In this document: positions 36,626-45,653 of the stretch, in pieces
Numbering within the stretch: position 1 is the first letter of the stretch
Layout of the letters: each line of letters starts with the position of its first letter
From: Paraburkholderia humisilvae
Lineage (GTDB): Bacteria > Pseudomonadota > Gammaproteobacteria > Burkholderiales > Burkholderiaceae
Direction: 5' to 3'
Length of the DNA: 64,000 bases
Assembly: GCF_902859855.1 (NCBI RefSeq)
Contig: NZ_CADIKH010000023.1
Span: 53,044-117,043, forward strand
Program-made: the position numbers and the translations under genes
Notes under the pieces: model-generated
The model's input: the letters and a program-made list of their open reading frames with translations, nothing else
The model's database searches: none
Told to the model about the DNA's origin: nothing

Positions 36626-37177
36626 CTAGCGCTTCTTCGAGCCGTTCTGAGAAACCGACTCGGCACCGACATGCCGGGCGGCTTCGAAGGCTGCGCGCTC
36701 CTGATCGAACGCGGCGCGCTCCTGATCGAACGCGGCGCGCTGTGTTTCCAGATCGGCTTGCGCTCGCTCGACTGCCGCCTTACGCTCGTTCAGCGCGAGT
36801 TCTGCACCCTCGACATTGGCTTCGCGTTCGTCGAGAGCGTCCGAGCGCTGCTTCAGCTCGGCCTCGATGTCGGCGAGCGCCATCGCGCGCTTCGCGTGAT
36901 CTTCATCGACGGAGACCGGCAGCGAATCGAGCCGCGCCGCCGCGTGCATCACATGCGGGGCATCGCGATGCGGGAGCGCCGCCGTTTCCGCTTCGTCGAG
37001 ATAAACCGCCGTGTTGACAACGACCAGAGACTTGTCCGCGAGGATCGCAGCATGTGCGTCCGGATGAAGCGCTCCCAGCGCGATCGTTTTCGGCTGTGTG
37101 CCAAAGACATGGCCGGCGCGACGAAAATTCTCCCGCGTGGCGGCCACGTGAATGGCCGGGTGCGTGTGCTTGCTCAT
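36626..37177 (-). CDS. Mu gp35-like protein with heptad repeats
   Basis: The product has 183 residues. The N-terminal 60 residues resemble the Mu gp35/FluMu domain that appears downstream of the major head gene. The C-terminal half is charged coiled coil containing a repeated heptad, AAFDQER-AAFDQER, encoded by a perfect 21-bp tandem duplication. It may be a head-tail joining accessory. A 117-bp gap containing no gene separates it from the head protein gene. Confidence 0.7.
   Translation of the reverse strand: MSKHTHPAIHVAATRENFRRAGHVFGTQPKTIALGALHPDAHAAILADKSLVVVNTAVYLDEAETAALPHRDAPHVMHAAARLDSLPVSVDEDHAKRAMALADIEAELKQRSDALDEREANVEGAELALNERKAAVERAQADLETQRAAFDQERAAFDQERAAFEAARHVGAESVSQNGSKKR
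36693..36734 (-). repeat. 21-bp tandem duplication in the gp35-like gene
   Basis: Two exact copies of a 21-bp unit (36693-36713 and 36714-36734), plus a partial third, encode seven-residue steps of the coiled coil. Being a multiple of three and of the heptad, changes in copy number would keep both the frame and the coiled-coil register. Confidence 0.9.
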
Positions 37178-37294
37178 CTAAACACTCCTGTTAATTCAAA
37201 TGTGGCCGGAGCCCACCTTTTGCCGCAGCTCCGGGAGTTCCCTTCCTCCGCGCTTATCGGTGTCGCGCGGCAGTCTCTCGCGGGGTGTATCGGG

Positions 37295-38185
37295 TTATGA
37301 GAGCCACGAGGTCGACAGCAGATCCGCCGAGCCCTTCCAGACGTTGGTCGCGCCGTAGTTGTTGGCGTCGGCGTTCAGGATCTTGCGACCGACACCTTCG
37401 AGCGACGGCGGCACGACGAGCAGCGACGGGCGGATGCCGAGCGGTTTGCCGTTGTCGCCCTTGAATTCCTGCATTGCCGCGCGAGCCGCTTCGTAGCTGT
37501 CTTCGTTCAGCTCGGCCTGCGATGCGTACGCGAGCTGCCACAGTCCGAAGCCGACGTTGCACCGGGCATCAACGCCATAGCGGAACTGCTTGCTGGTGAA
37601 CACCGCTTCGTCGGTCTCCTGATCCATCGCCACAAAGTTGTATGCCTTGCGCGTCTGGCGGATCAGCGGCTTGACCACGCGCGTCATGTCGAGCAGATAC
37701 CAGGTTGGCCCGGTGCCGGTCTGGAAGTTCGAGACGGACGCCGTACCCGTGGCCGTATCGACCGGATGGTCGGTGTCGAAAAAATACTGGCCGTCGTAGC
37801 AGAGTTGCGTCGTGCCCTGCGACATCAGCCCGAACACCAGTTCGTCCGGATGCTGCTTCGCGTCCAGTCCCAGCTGAGCGATCACCGGCTTGTACACGCC
37901 GTACGTGTCGTCTTCGATCACATCGCGATCCACGCCGACCGTGTTCTCGAACGGCTTGTTCTTGATCGAGAAGTCGTGCGTCTTCAGGTTCTGGATCACG
38001 CGATCGCCGATCCACTCGCGAAAGCGCGTGGTCTGGCCGAGCCACGGATAGACTTCCTGAGCCGTCGACGATGGCACATCCATCGCGACGCGTTGCCAGT
38101 CGGATTGAGCGCCGGTGAAGGCTTGCTGGAACACGGTGTTAAAGCCCGTGAACAGGGTGCGCAGATTGGCGCGGTTGATTTCCAT
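37295..38185 (-). CDS. Major head protein (Mu gpT-like)
   Basis: The product has 296 residues, close to Mu gpT (305). The start MEINRANLRTLFTGFNTVFQ and the later SDWQRVAMDVPSSTAQEVYP and YPWLGQTTRFREWIG are the conserved Mu-type capsid segments. It forms the icosahedral shell on the Z-type scaffold. AAGGAACG precedes the ATG. Confidence 0.95.
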   Translation of the reverse strand: MEINRANLRTLFTGFNTVFQQAFTGAQSDWQRVAMDVPSSTAQEVYPWLGQTTRFREWIGDRVIQNLKTHDFSIKNKPFENTVGVDRDVIEDDTYGVYKPVIAQLGLDAKQHPDELVFGLMSQGTTQLCYDGQYFFDTDHPVDTATGTASVSNFQTGTGPTWYLLDMTRVVKPLIRQTRKAYNFVAMDQETDEAVFTSKQFRYGVDARCNVGFGLWQLAYASQAELNEDSYEAARAAMQEFKGDNGKPLGIRPSLLVVPPSLEGVGRKILNADANNYGATNVWKGSADLLSTSWLS

Positions 38186-38230
38186 GAACGTTCCTTGCAG
38201 AGTGAGCGGGGGTTACTGCTTACGCGCGGA

Positions 38231-38641
38231 TCAGAACTCGACCCAGACGCCAGCCGGATCAACGTCGCACACGATTCCCGCAATCGAACGCGTCGCGCCG
38301 CCATCGGTCTTCGCAACGGTCTGGTCGTCGACGATGTACGCGTTCGAGCCGACATCCTTGAACGTGATCTGGTCCGCGCCAGCCGAATTGGCGACGCGCC
38401 ACAGGCCGCGCTTCACGGGCACATTCGCGGCACCGTCCGCACCGGCCGTGTTGTCGATCTGTTCCTGAACGATCGCCGCGCCTTTGAGCGTGGTGGACGC
38501 AGCGCCCTTCGTCGCAAACCCGGTAGCGCTGTCGATCGCGGCGATCGCGCCCACGAAAAACTTCACGCCAGCTTTCGCCGGATAGCTGAAACGGGCACCG
38601 GCGCGGTTCTGTGTGTCGCGATCGGCGGTCAATGCAGTCAT
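38231..38641 (-). CDS. Head decoration-like protein (DUF2190-like)
   Basis: The product has 136 residues from MTALTADRDTQNR, which AGGAGAACAGC precedes; the frame is open 34 codons further upstream but without a suitable start. The segment FSYPAKAGVKFFVGAIAAID and the TLKGAAIVQEQIDNTAG region resemble small beta-barrel capsid cement proteins of Mu-like phages. It lies between scaffold and major head genes. Confidence 0.75.
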   Translation of the reverse strand: MTALTADRDTQNRAGARFSYPAKAGVKFFVGAIAAIDSATGFATKGAASTTLKGAAIVQEQIDNTAGADGAANVPVKRGLWRVANSAGADQITFKDVGSNAYIVDDQTVAKTDGGATRSIAGIVCDVDPAGVWVEF

Positions 38642-38682
38642 GCTGTTCTCCTGAAGTAGATCGGGGCTGACGCGTCGACCGC

Positions 38683-39246
38683 TCAGGCGGCCGGCGCGGA
38701 CGACTTGGCGAAGTCCTCGGTCGAGATACCGAGCGCCTTGCAAACGGCGATACCGGACGCATCCACGGCATTCGCGCCGGTTTTGTCACCGTTGGGCTGA
38801 ACGCCGCCGGTCTGCGTCGAATGCAGCGCGGCGATCGGCTGCGCCGTCGAGAGGAACGTCTTGAGCTGGGCGACGTTGCTTGCACCCAGCTCGCGTGCCC
38901 ACGATTCCTGCGCGGGCAGCAGCCGGCCGTTCGACAGCGCAGCCGTCACCAGCTCGGCGACCTCGTTGCCCGCCAGCTTCGTGTTGGCTGCATCGAGCTG
39001 CGCACGCAGATCCGTCATGACGGCGATCGGCACGTACCTGGCCGGGTCAACCTGACTGGCCGACAACGTGGCGATCTGGGCGCGCTGCGATTCGAGCAGT
39101 ACCGGCAGATTGACGCTGGCGGCCGCGACACCCTCGCCGTCCGACAGCGAGGCGACCAGTTTCTGCAACTGGGCCTTGACGTCCTCTTCGGTCGAGCCGA
39201 CAGGCATGTTCAGCAGCCAGATCAGCTGTTCGAGCAATTCATTCAT
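38683..39246 (-). CDS. Scaffold protein from internal start (Mu gpZ-like)
   Basis: An ATG inside the protease gene begins MNELLEQLIWLLNMPVGSTE. CCTCCTGAGGATCACACC precedes it, offering a GAGG ribosome binding site. Translation from here gives a 187-residue protein identical to the C-terminal half of the protease. The nested I/Z arrangement is established for Mu; its use here is inferred from the start site. Confidence 0.7.
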   Translation of the reverse strand: MNELLEQLIWLLNMPVGSTEEDVKAQLQKLVASLSDGEGVAAASVNLPVLLESQRAQIATLSASQVDPARYVPIAVMTDLRAQLDAANTKLAGNEVAELVTAALSNGRLLPAQESWARELGASNVAQLKTFLSTAQPIAALHSTQTGGVQPNGDKTGANAVDASGIAVCKALGISTEDFAKSSAPAA

Positions 39247-39795
39247 GGTGTGATCCTCAGGAGGGGTTTCAGTGGGCAAAGCCGCCACTGCGGCAGAAGT
39301 GGACGCACTCGCCATCACCGAGGCAGCGGCGAGCTGAACCTCGTCGAGACAGTCGAGCGCGGGATTGTTGGTGAGCGCGGCATGCAGGATGCTGGTGACG
39401 TTGCCCGCCTTGTCGAACGAGAACACCGGTGACAGATACCGGTATTCATGTGCGTCGATCATCGACGACGCACGGGCGGTCCACTCCACGTCGACGGCAT
39501 AAAGGCCATCGCCGTCGCGCCACTCAAGCGTCTTGAACCATGCTGCGGCAGGTGCGGGCTGGCCGTTCTGCGCTGCGTTGAGCGTCTGGTGTTCGTAGTC
39601 GATTACATATGGAACATCGCGAGACGTGGCTGCTGCGATCAGCTTCGCAGCAATAGCTGCATCCATATGCCAGGCGGCACACTCCGTCGGGCGACCGTCG
39701 CGAGCGCGAAATTCCCCGGCAGGCAGCAACTGGATAGCCGTGCCTGCGGACTGGATCTGTGCGCTGAGCGCTGCGATGAAAAATGGATTTGCCAT
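38683..39795 (-). CDS. Mu gpI-like prohead protease/scaffold fusion
   Basis: The product has 370 residues. The N-terminal half (LLPAGEFRARDGRPTECAAW, YVIDYEHQTLNAAQNGQPAP, YRYLSPVFSFDKAGNV) is the Mu gpI protease domain. The C-terminal half is helical scaffold. An internal in-frame start at 39246 would give the scaffold alone, as gene Z in Mu. The protease matures the prohead and degrades the scaffold. Confidence 0.9.
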   Translation of the reverse strand: MANPFFIAALSAQIQSAGTAIQLLPAGEFRARDGRPTECAAWHMDAAIAAKLIAAATSRDVPYVIDYEHQTLNAAQNGQPAPAAAWFKTLEWRDGDGLYAVDVEWTARASSMIDAHEYRYLSPVFSFDKAGNVTSILHAALTNNPALDCLDEVQLAAASVMASASTSAAVAALPTETPPEDHTMNELLEQLIWLLNMPVGSTEEDVKAQLQKLVASLSDGEGVAAASVNLPVLLESQRAQIATLSASQVDPARYVPIAVMTDLRAQLDAANTKLAGNEVAELVTAALSNGRLLPAQESWARELGASNVAQLKTFLSTAQPIAALHSTQTGGVQPNGDKTGANAVDASGIAVCKALGISTEDFAKSSAPAA

Positions 39796-39994
39796 GCCGT
39801 CATGGTGGCGGCCGGCGTGATGAAAAATTAGTCAACCGGTGTCAGTGCGTCCGGTTCGGGTGGAAATGAGGGGGGAGGTGCGGGACGCGAGGGGCGCTGC
39901 GAATGATTTTAACGGGGGTTTAACGGGCTTCGGACCCCATGGCCGCTACATAGGGGTGCCCAAGGTCGACAAATCGCTCAAATCGGGGGGCGTG

Positions 39995-40579
39995 TCAGTC
40001 GTCAATCAGACGCCGCAGGTATGCCGTTACCTCGTCCTCGATGCCCACGTTGTCCGCTTCAGTGAGAACGAGGAACGGCCGCGCCGGCATCTTGATCGTC
40101 CAGCCGGTGGAACGGGTCCATTTAACCACCTTCACGTTCTTGTGGCTGTTTTTTGCGAACACGGCGAGATGCGGGTGATCGGCCTGGCGCAGGATCATGC
40201 CATTCTTCGCCTTGCGGAGGCGCACGTATCCGGACATCGGGTGGCGCTGGATCGTACCGCCAAACTGGTGAATCGCCGCGTAGACGACGTTCGTGCCGAC
40301 ACGTGCGCTGGTTGCATCGTGACTCTGTTCTATGCTGCCGGCCAGCCGGCCGCTACGCTGCAGGATCTTGCCAGTGCCGGCATCCTCGCGGCGGCGCTTC
40401 AGCGTCTTCCTGCTCAGGCCGAGCCACTTGGGCCGCCCCTCGGCCGCGAAGTTCTCTTCGACGGCATCGGCCATCAGCGCCGACACCATCGACATTACGG
40501 GCGACGCATCCTTCAGGAAACCAGAAATGCGCTCCATGGCCTGCTCAAAGGCCGAGTCGTCAATCTCGATGTCGCGCAT
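39995..40579 (-). CDS. Virion morphogenesis protein (Mu gpG-like)
   Basis: The product has 194 residues. The segment AEGRPKWLGLSRKTLKRRRE, the YAAIHQFGGTIQRHP motif and the late MPARPFLVLTEAD motif are shared by Mu G and P2 S-type tail completion proteins. It lies downstream of the F-like gene. The 199-bp gap to the protease gene (39796-39994) contains no gene that I could support. Confidence 0.87.
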   Translation of the reverse strand: MRDIEIDDSAFEQAMERISGFLKDASPVMSMVSALMADAVEENFAAEGRPKWLGLSRKTLKRRREDAGTGKILQRSGRLAGSIEQSHDATSARVGTNVVYAAIHQFGGTIQRHPMSGYVRLRKAKNGMILRQADHPHLAVFAKNSHKNVKVVKWTRSTGWTIKMPARPFLVLTEADNVGIEDEVTAYLRRLIDD

Positions 40580-40676
40580 ACGCTATACTCCTTTTAACGC
40601 GGTCGTATATGCCGGACTCGCTTCCGGATCGATGAAGGGCCGCGTGACGAATGGCCGCGAGCGAGAGCGGCCATTC

Positions 40677-41984
40677 TCATTTCTGCGGCCGGCGGTAGCG
40701 CAGGAATGTCCCGCGCTGTGCATCTATATAGTTGCGGCGCGCTTCTTCTGACTTGCCGACCTTCGCTGGGAATGTCGTCACGCCCGTCCAGCCGTCCTGC
40801 CCCTGCTCGAAAACAGCCAGGCCCCAATCACCGGCCTCTGTCTCAAGCGCGCGGATGTACCGGCGGCGCAGCGACCAGGCGCCGTTGAACTGCGCCCAGC
40901 CAAGCCAGATCTCGTCGGGGTCTTTCACGGCATCGGCCAGCAGCTCCATGTACGGGCCGCGCCCGAACTTGTCTGCCTTCCAGTTCCCGGCACCATCCTT
41001 GAATAACCATTCGTTGATCTGCAGCTGCTCGCCGGCCACGTCGGTGTACGTAACCGGCTTGCCGGCAGCAGCGCCGAACTGCTGCATGAATGTCTGTGCG
41101 TAGTGCTCCGGAGACTGGCCGGCTGGCAGCACCGCGTCCGCGCGCACGCGCGTGGCCGCCGGCAGCGGCGGCAGCTCGGCACCGACGGGTAAGGTCTGAG
41201 GCAACGTGTCGAGCGGCGGCGGGGTGAACGGCTTCATCCACGCTGCACCCGGGTTCGCGCCGAAGCCCGGGTCGGGCAGCACCAGTTTGCCCGTCGCTGG
41301 ATCTTTGTATGCGATCGCAGGTTGGGTCTGGTTGTCGCGGCCGATGACCTGTTGCACCTCTTTCAGATCGTTGGCGCTAGCGCGCACTGTCACGCCGTTC
41401 TTCTCTACGTAACCCATCGTGCGCGTGCGCACGCGGCAACGGCAGCGGTATCCGTTGGGCGGATAGAAAGTTTGCCAGAACGGATCGTCATAGCGGTACA
41501 CGCAGCCCGCAAGCGCACGGTGTGCCGGACGCGTGCGGCTGTCGAGCACCGCGACGTATTCCCAGAAGGGATGCGTGTCGACCTGTTCCAGCTGGGTCGC
41601 GTAGCGGCCGGCCATGTACGCCGACTGCATGTTCGTGCGGAAGATCGTGTCGAGCCGGCGAGGCGTCAGACGCTTGCCTTCGATCTCGCCCGTCTCGCCG
41701 TCGACGATCATGCCCTTGCCGAGCCACCCCTTACGTTCGAGCACCGGCGAGATCTGCTTTTTAAAGTCTTCGAACGTCGTGCCGTTTTTTAACGCGTCTG
41801 ACAGCGCCTGCCGAACGTCCTGCAGCACGTCGACCTTCATGACGCCCGCAACCGTGAACGCCTTCGCGTGCGCCGCGGCAGCAACGTCCTGCCATCTGAA
41901 GCCGATCTTGTATCCCTTCGATTCGAAGTACTCGATCGCCTTTTCGGGCGGCAGGCCGATCGCGTAGGATAGATCAGCCGGCAT
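40677..41984 (-). CDS. Mu gpF-like head morphogenesis protein with C-terminal PBECR-type nuclease domain
   Basis: The product has 435 residues. The N-terminal 230 residues are the SPP1 gp7/Mu F minor head domain (FRTNMQSAYMAGRYATQ, VLDSRTRPAHRALAG, NGYRCRCRVRT with its Cys pair). After a proline-rich linker, residues about 300-435 (INEWLFKDGAGNWKADKFGR, DEIWLGWAQFNGAWSLRRRY) resemble the PBECR2 barnase/EndoU/colicin-like RNase domain found at the end of many phage head proteins. Such a domain would be packaged with the capsid and could enter the host. The start overlaps the portal region by 11 bases. Confidence 0.87.
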   Translation of the reverse strand: MPADLSYAIGLPPEKAIEYFESKGYKIGFRWQDVAAAAHAKAFTVAGVMKVDVLQDVRQALSDALKNGTTFEDFKKQISPVLERKGWLGKGMIVDGETGEIEGKRLTPRRLDTIFRTNMQSAYMAGRYATQLEQVDTHPFWEYVAVLDSRTRPAHRALAGCVYRYDDPFWQTFYPPNGYRCRCRVRTRTMGYVEKNGVTVRASANDLKEVQQVIGRDNQTQPAIAYKDPATGKLVLPDPGFGANPGAAWMKPFTPPPLDTLPQTLPVGAELPPLPAATRVRADAVLPAGQSPEHYAQTFMQQFGAAAGKPVTYTDVAGEQLQINEWLFKDGAGNWKADKFGRGPYMELLADAVKDPDEIWLGWAQFNGAWSLRRRYIRALETEAGDWGLAVFEQGQDGWTGVTTFPAKVGKSEEARRNYIDAQRGTFLRYRRPQK

Positions 41985-42216
41985 TCAGTCGACCCCACAC
42001 ATCGGCGACGAAGATGCAGCGGGCGAGCAGCTCCGCAATCGCGGTTTCGTCCATCTGCGGAACTGCGGCGAGCAGCTGCTCGAACGCCTCATCCGGTGTC
42101 GAGCCTGCGCGCAATGCGGCGATGACCGGTGCGATCGCCTTGTGCGCCGCGTCGGTCATCGCGTCGGCTGGCAGACCGTCGATCGTCTGATCGAGCGCAT
42201 GCTGATCGGGATACAC
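41974..42216 (-). pseudogene. C-terminal segment of portal protein, out of frame
   Basis: This 80-codon frame (YPDQHALDQTIDGLPADAM, CIFVADVWGRLNAG at the end) looks like the missing C-terminus of the upstream Mu gp29-like portal. It is offset by one base relative to the portal frame, which continues as an unrelated Arg/Ser-rich tail. It could be read by -1 frameshifting at GAG GAG TGT, by reinitiation at the overlapping GTG, or not at all if this is a mutation or sequencing error. Confidence 0.65.
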
Positions 42217-43565
42217 TCCTCTCCGGCAGAGTTCGTGAGCACCGCACGATAACGCATCGCCGCCGTGCGCGGCGGCGTATCCGGACGCTCTTCCGGCGGC
42301 AGTGCCATCTCCGGCTTCGGCACCGACAGGATCTCTTCATCGTCCTGCGGCTCGGGGATCATGAGCTTGTCCTGCGCCCACTGGCGCGGCACCTTCACAC
42401 CGGCCGCGACCAGCTTCGGCAACGCTGTCGAGTACAGCTCAAGATCTTCAGCTTCCCGCGTGTCGAACTCGAATCGCGGCACGCGACGCAGATCAGCCGC
42501 GCCGAAATTCAGCGCACATACGGTGTAGCACAGCCCGGCCGTAAGTGATGTTTGAACCTGTCGTGCATCCGATGTCAGCAGATCGCGCCGCACACCGTCG
42601 TGCGTCTTGCCGAGCGCATTGGTTGAGGTTTTGCCGTCTGCCTGTGATGTGAGCGTGCCGCCCAGAATCGCTTTCGACTGACTCTTCTCGCACCACGTGA
42701 TCATTGCTTCGAACGGAACTTCGCTGCCGTCGGCGGCCTTCTGAAAGTCGATCAGCATGCCCTCAGGAATAATGCCGGCCGCGTTGTGACCGATATCGGC
42801 AACCGCGCGCAATAGGGTGGCTTTCTCTTCCTTGGTCGCACCTGCCGGATACTTGCCGACGCGCAGTGGCAGACCGTAGATTTCGAGGAACTCGGCCAGA
42901 TCCGCAACCGAGTATGTCTTGAACAGGTATGGCCAGGCTAGCACACGATGCAGACCACCGCGCGTGAGGTAACCACTCTTCGCACGGTGCTTGTGAACGA
43001 GCCAGCCGAACGGCCACAACGGTTGACCGTCTGACGAGTTATCACGCAGGCGCAAGTCGTTGCCGTCATAGAACGGTGTGCGGAACCAGCGCTGCGGCCG
43101 GTGGGTGAGAGTTTTCGGGAGCCACACCTTGCCGAGCTGCTGCCATTCTATTTCCTGTGCGGAGAAGCCATGTCCGACCGCATCCATGCAATCGAACAGC
43201 ACGTCGTCGAAGTTGGCAAGATCAGTGAACCATTCCTGCAACTGCGCGGTCTGGCGCTTTTCTTCGGCGCTCGCGTTGGCAGGTGCGACGATGCGCCAGT
43301 CGAGCGTGAGCAGCGCACGCTTGCGCTTGCTCATCTCCGCGAACAGGTGCGCATCCTTCTCTTCCATGTCGACGAAGAGATCAGACTGTGCCATCAGATC
43401 ACCGAACTCCGCCTGTTCAAGAATCGAATAGAGCTTTTTGGGCGTCAGTCCGCGCGACGGATGCTGCGCGAAATCGCGCGTGATCCAGCCCAGCTTCGCC
43501 GTTTGTGGCTCGGCAAGTACGTCGCGCTGGAGAGGTTGGCCGTTCACATCAACGATCTGCACCAT
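42156..43565 (-). CDS. Portal protein (Mu gp29-like, DUF935), C-terminus frameshifted
   Basis: The product has about 469 residues from the ATG at 43565, preceded by TTGAGGAAACG. It carries DUF935 features such as DFAQHPSRGLTPKKLYSILE, HGFSAQEIEWQQLGKVWLP and NFGAADLRRVPRFEFD. The last roughly 20 residues after NSAGEE are unlike the family, while the expected C-terminus is found in the neighbouring frame (41974-42216). Without the shift the protein would be about 530 residues, close to Mu gp29 (512). The portal is the packaging channel and is essential for virions. Confidence 0.9.
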   Translation of the reverse strand: MVQIVDVNGQPLQRDVLAEPQTAKLGWITRDFAQHPSRGLTPKKLYSILEQAEFGDLMAQSDLFVDMEEKDAHLFAEMSKRKRALLTLDWRIVAPANASAEEKRQTAQLQEWFTDLANFDDVLFDCMDAVGHGFSAQEIEWQQLGKVWLPKTLTHRPQRWFRTPFYDGNDLRLRDNSSDGQPLWPFGWLVHKHRAKSGYLTRGGLHRVLAWPYLFKTYSVADLAEFLEIYGLPLRVGKYPAGATKEEKATLLRAVADIGHNAAGIIPEGMLIDFQKAADGSEVPFEAMITWCEKSQSKAILGGTLTSQADGKTSTNALGKTHDGVRRDLLTSDARQVQTSLTAGLCYTVCALNFGAADLRRVPRFEFDTREAEDLELYSTALPKLVAAGVKVPRQWAQDKLMIPEPQDDEEILSVPKPEMALPPEERPDTPPRTAAMRYRAVLTNSAGEECIPISMRSIRRSTVCQPTR

Positions 43566-43576
43566 GGTTCGTTTCC

Positions 43577-45349
43577 TCAATAGCCCCGGTCGCGCGCGAT
43601 CGCATAGTCGCTATCGTCATCGCGCTCGCCGTTTCCGTTTTTAACGGGCGTATAGCCCTCGGTGATGCCATAGCCACGCGACTGCGCGATCATCCACAGG
43701 ATGTGCAACGCCGTCAGGCCGTCGTAGTGGTGATTGCCCTGCGGCTCCGGCCACGAATCCAGCTCGGCCAGCAGCCCCGTAAGCGATGGATGAAAGAGGA
43801 TCGAGGGCGTGATGCGATCGGTAACGTACGGCTCAAGCGAGTCGATACGGACCTCAGGCGCGACGGTTGCGGTTACACCGACCAGCGGAAGCGGCACGCC
43901 CGCGCGTAGTCCCGCTTTCACTAGATCCTGCCGTGCCCACTCGTACGCGTTGTTGTTCTCAAAGCCAACTGCCATGCACCGGAACTCTTTCTGCGTCGCT
44001 ATCAGATCGGACTCAAGCTTCGACGGCACGCGGCGCTTGATCGACGAATACACGACATGCAGACGGCGGCTGACGATATCGAGGCCACCGATCACAATTG
44101 CGGACGGGTCGGATTTCTCACCCTTGCCCATCGACGGGTCACACGCTCCAAACATCAGCCAGCTCTGCAATCGCTGCACCCAGAAGGTGATGTTGCCGAA
44201 CACCTTGTCTTCTTCCGTGCGCGGATCGCCCTGCATTTCGGTGGCGAACGCACGAGGCGACTTCGCACGCTGCCGCATGAGCCAGTACAGCGTGCGCACA
44301 GACGGCCATGACGTGATCGCGCCTTCGTCCATTTGCGCGCGGTGCGCCTCGTAGAAGCGGTACGAAGGAAAATTGCTGTCGGACACGACTTCGCCGCGCG
44401 CAGCTGCATCGGAGATCACGCCCTTGTCGGCGTTGAGCATCAGCTCTTCGCACTGTGCCCACAGATCCAGATCCGCCGGCATCTGCGCGATCGCGCGGAA
44501 GTGATGCACGACGTGGCCGATGCTGCGCTTCGCGCGCGAGATCGGGTCATCCTTATCGAGAACCGTGCCGACGCCGATGTATTTCACTGTTCCGTCAGGC
44601 GGGCCGAGGTAGTCGATCGCCTTCTCAAGCCACGTCCATCGGTTCTGGCGCTCGGTAGGTGACTTCGCTTCGGAGTCGGTGATCAGATCATCACCGAACA
44701 GTACCTTTGGACGGCTCGCGCCGTGAAACGTACCGCGAATGGCTTGCTCCGCGCCGAATGGTTCGACCTTCACACCATTGCGCGTGATGAACTCGCCGAC
44801 CTTCCACATCGGACCCTTGCCGCACACCTCGGGGAAGTCAAGCGCTAGCGCCGCGTTAGCGACTAGTTCCGTTTTAACGACTTCGAGCAGCTTCGTCGGC
44901 AGAGACGTTTCTGCGCCAAGCAGAATCAGGTAGTCGAGGAACGGCGGCGGCGCACCGGTCCAGCCGACTTCACGCCGTACCTCTTCACGCTGCAACAGCC
45001 CTTGCACGGTGATGTACACCGGGCCGATCTTCGTCGACATCGACGATTTGGCTTCACCGCGGGGCGCGACCCACCATTCACGTGTGCCGCCGGTCTGGCG
45101 CAGCAGCTTCGGGAAGCGCGTGCAGAAGTGAGCCTGGAAAAGAGACGGCGTGCCGCGAATGTGATGCGGGAAGTAGGTGTAGGCGAAGAACTGATAGTCG
45201 CCGTCGACGAGCACGCGCTTGCGACGCGCTAGCCTCGCTTCAGGCGACGGGTCGAGGCCGGTCGCGTGCGCCTGGATGTCGCGGCGCAGCTCGGCGGCCA
45301 GCTCGGCCATCTCCTTGTGAAAGTCCTTCTCGGTGAATTTCTGCACCAT
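43577..45349 (-). CDS. Terminase large subunit (Mu gp28-like)
   Basis: The product has 590 residues. A Walker A-like APRGEAKS lies at 95-102 (WWVAPRGEAKSSMSTK), and a C-terminal RNase H-like nuclease region contains FGACDPSMGKGEKSDPSAIV. It packages DNA headful-wise into proheads and cuts it. The portal gene begins 11 bp downstream. The 5' neighbour is a small cysteine-containing protein. Confidence 0.93.
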   Translation of the reverse strand: MVQKFTEKDFHKEMAELAAELRRDIQAHATGLDPSPEARLARRKRVLVDGDYQFFAYTYFPHHIRGTPSLFQAHFCTRFPKLLRQTGGTREWWVAPRGEAKSSMSTKIGPVYITVQGLLQREEVRREVGWTGAPPPFLDYLILLGAETSLPTKLLEVVKTELVANAALALDFPEVCGKGPMWKVGEFITRNGVKVEPFGAEQAIRGTFHGASRPKVLFGDDLITDSEAKSPTERQNRWTWLEKAIDYLGPPDGTVKYIGVGTVLDKDDPISRAKRSIGHVVHHFRAIAQMPADLDLWAQCEELMLNADKGVISDAAARGEVVSDSNFPSYRFYEAHRAQMDEGAITSWPSVRTLYWLMRQRAKSPRAFATEMQGDPRTEEDKVFGNITFWVQRLQSWLMFGACDPSMGKGEKSDPSAIVIGGLDIVSRRLHVVYSSIKRRVPSKLESDLIATQKEFRCMAVGFENNNAYEWARQDLVKAGLRAGVPLPLVGVTATVAPEVRIDSLEPYVTDRITPSILFHPSLTGLLAELDSWPEPQGNHHYDGLTALHILWMIAQSRGYGITEGYTPVKNGNGERDDDSDYAIARDRGY

Positions 45350-45374
45350 ATCGTTCAGCCTTCGCTGCGCAGTT

Positions 45375-45653
45375 CTAAGGGTGAGTCCGCATCGGTTTCA
45401 CATCGCCAGTGCGGACCCAACGCGTGATGCCCAGTTCGCATGCCTGGGTGAGACAAACACCATTTGCCATGCCGCGATGAGTGACCGGATTGCCGCATCC
45501 GCAGTAGCATCGCCTGCGCCTCCCTCGGCGACGCTCAAGCGGCTCGCTGTAGCGAATGTGATCTCTAGATGAGCCGTGGATTCCCCATCCTTCGGTGCCG
45601 CCTCGCATAGCCGCTGAAAGCGCCAGGCGGCCGAGTTTGCTAAGGTCCGTCAT
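45375..45653 (-). CDS. Small cysteine-rich protein in terminase operon
   Basis: The product has 92 residues. The motif CYCGCGNPVTHRGMANGVC has Cys spacing suggestive of a zinc site, after an Arg-rich stretch (ERRRGRRRR). Its ATG overlaps the previous stop (ATGA), which supports translation. No known family was recognised. It lies between the terminase subunits. Confidence 0.65.
   Translation of the reverse strand: MTDLSKLGRLALSAAMRGGTEGWGIHGSSRDHIRYSEPLERRRGRRRRCYCGCGNPVTHRGMANGVCLTQACELGITRWVRTGDVKPMRTHP

Noticed and set aside
36693..36734. Tandem repeats considered as a CRISPR-like array
   Set aside because: There are only two and a half contiguous in-frame copies inside a coding region, without spacers.
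40649..40676. GAATGGCCGC/GCGGCCATTC hairpin between F-like and G-like genes as a terminator
   Set aside because: No T tract follows on the minus strand, and termination there would cut the head operon.
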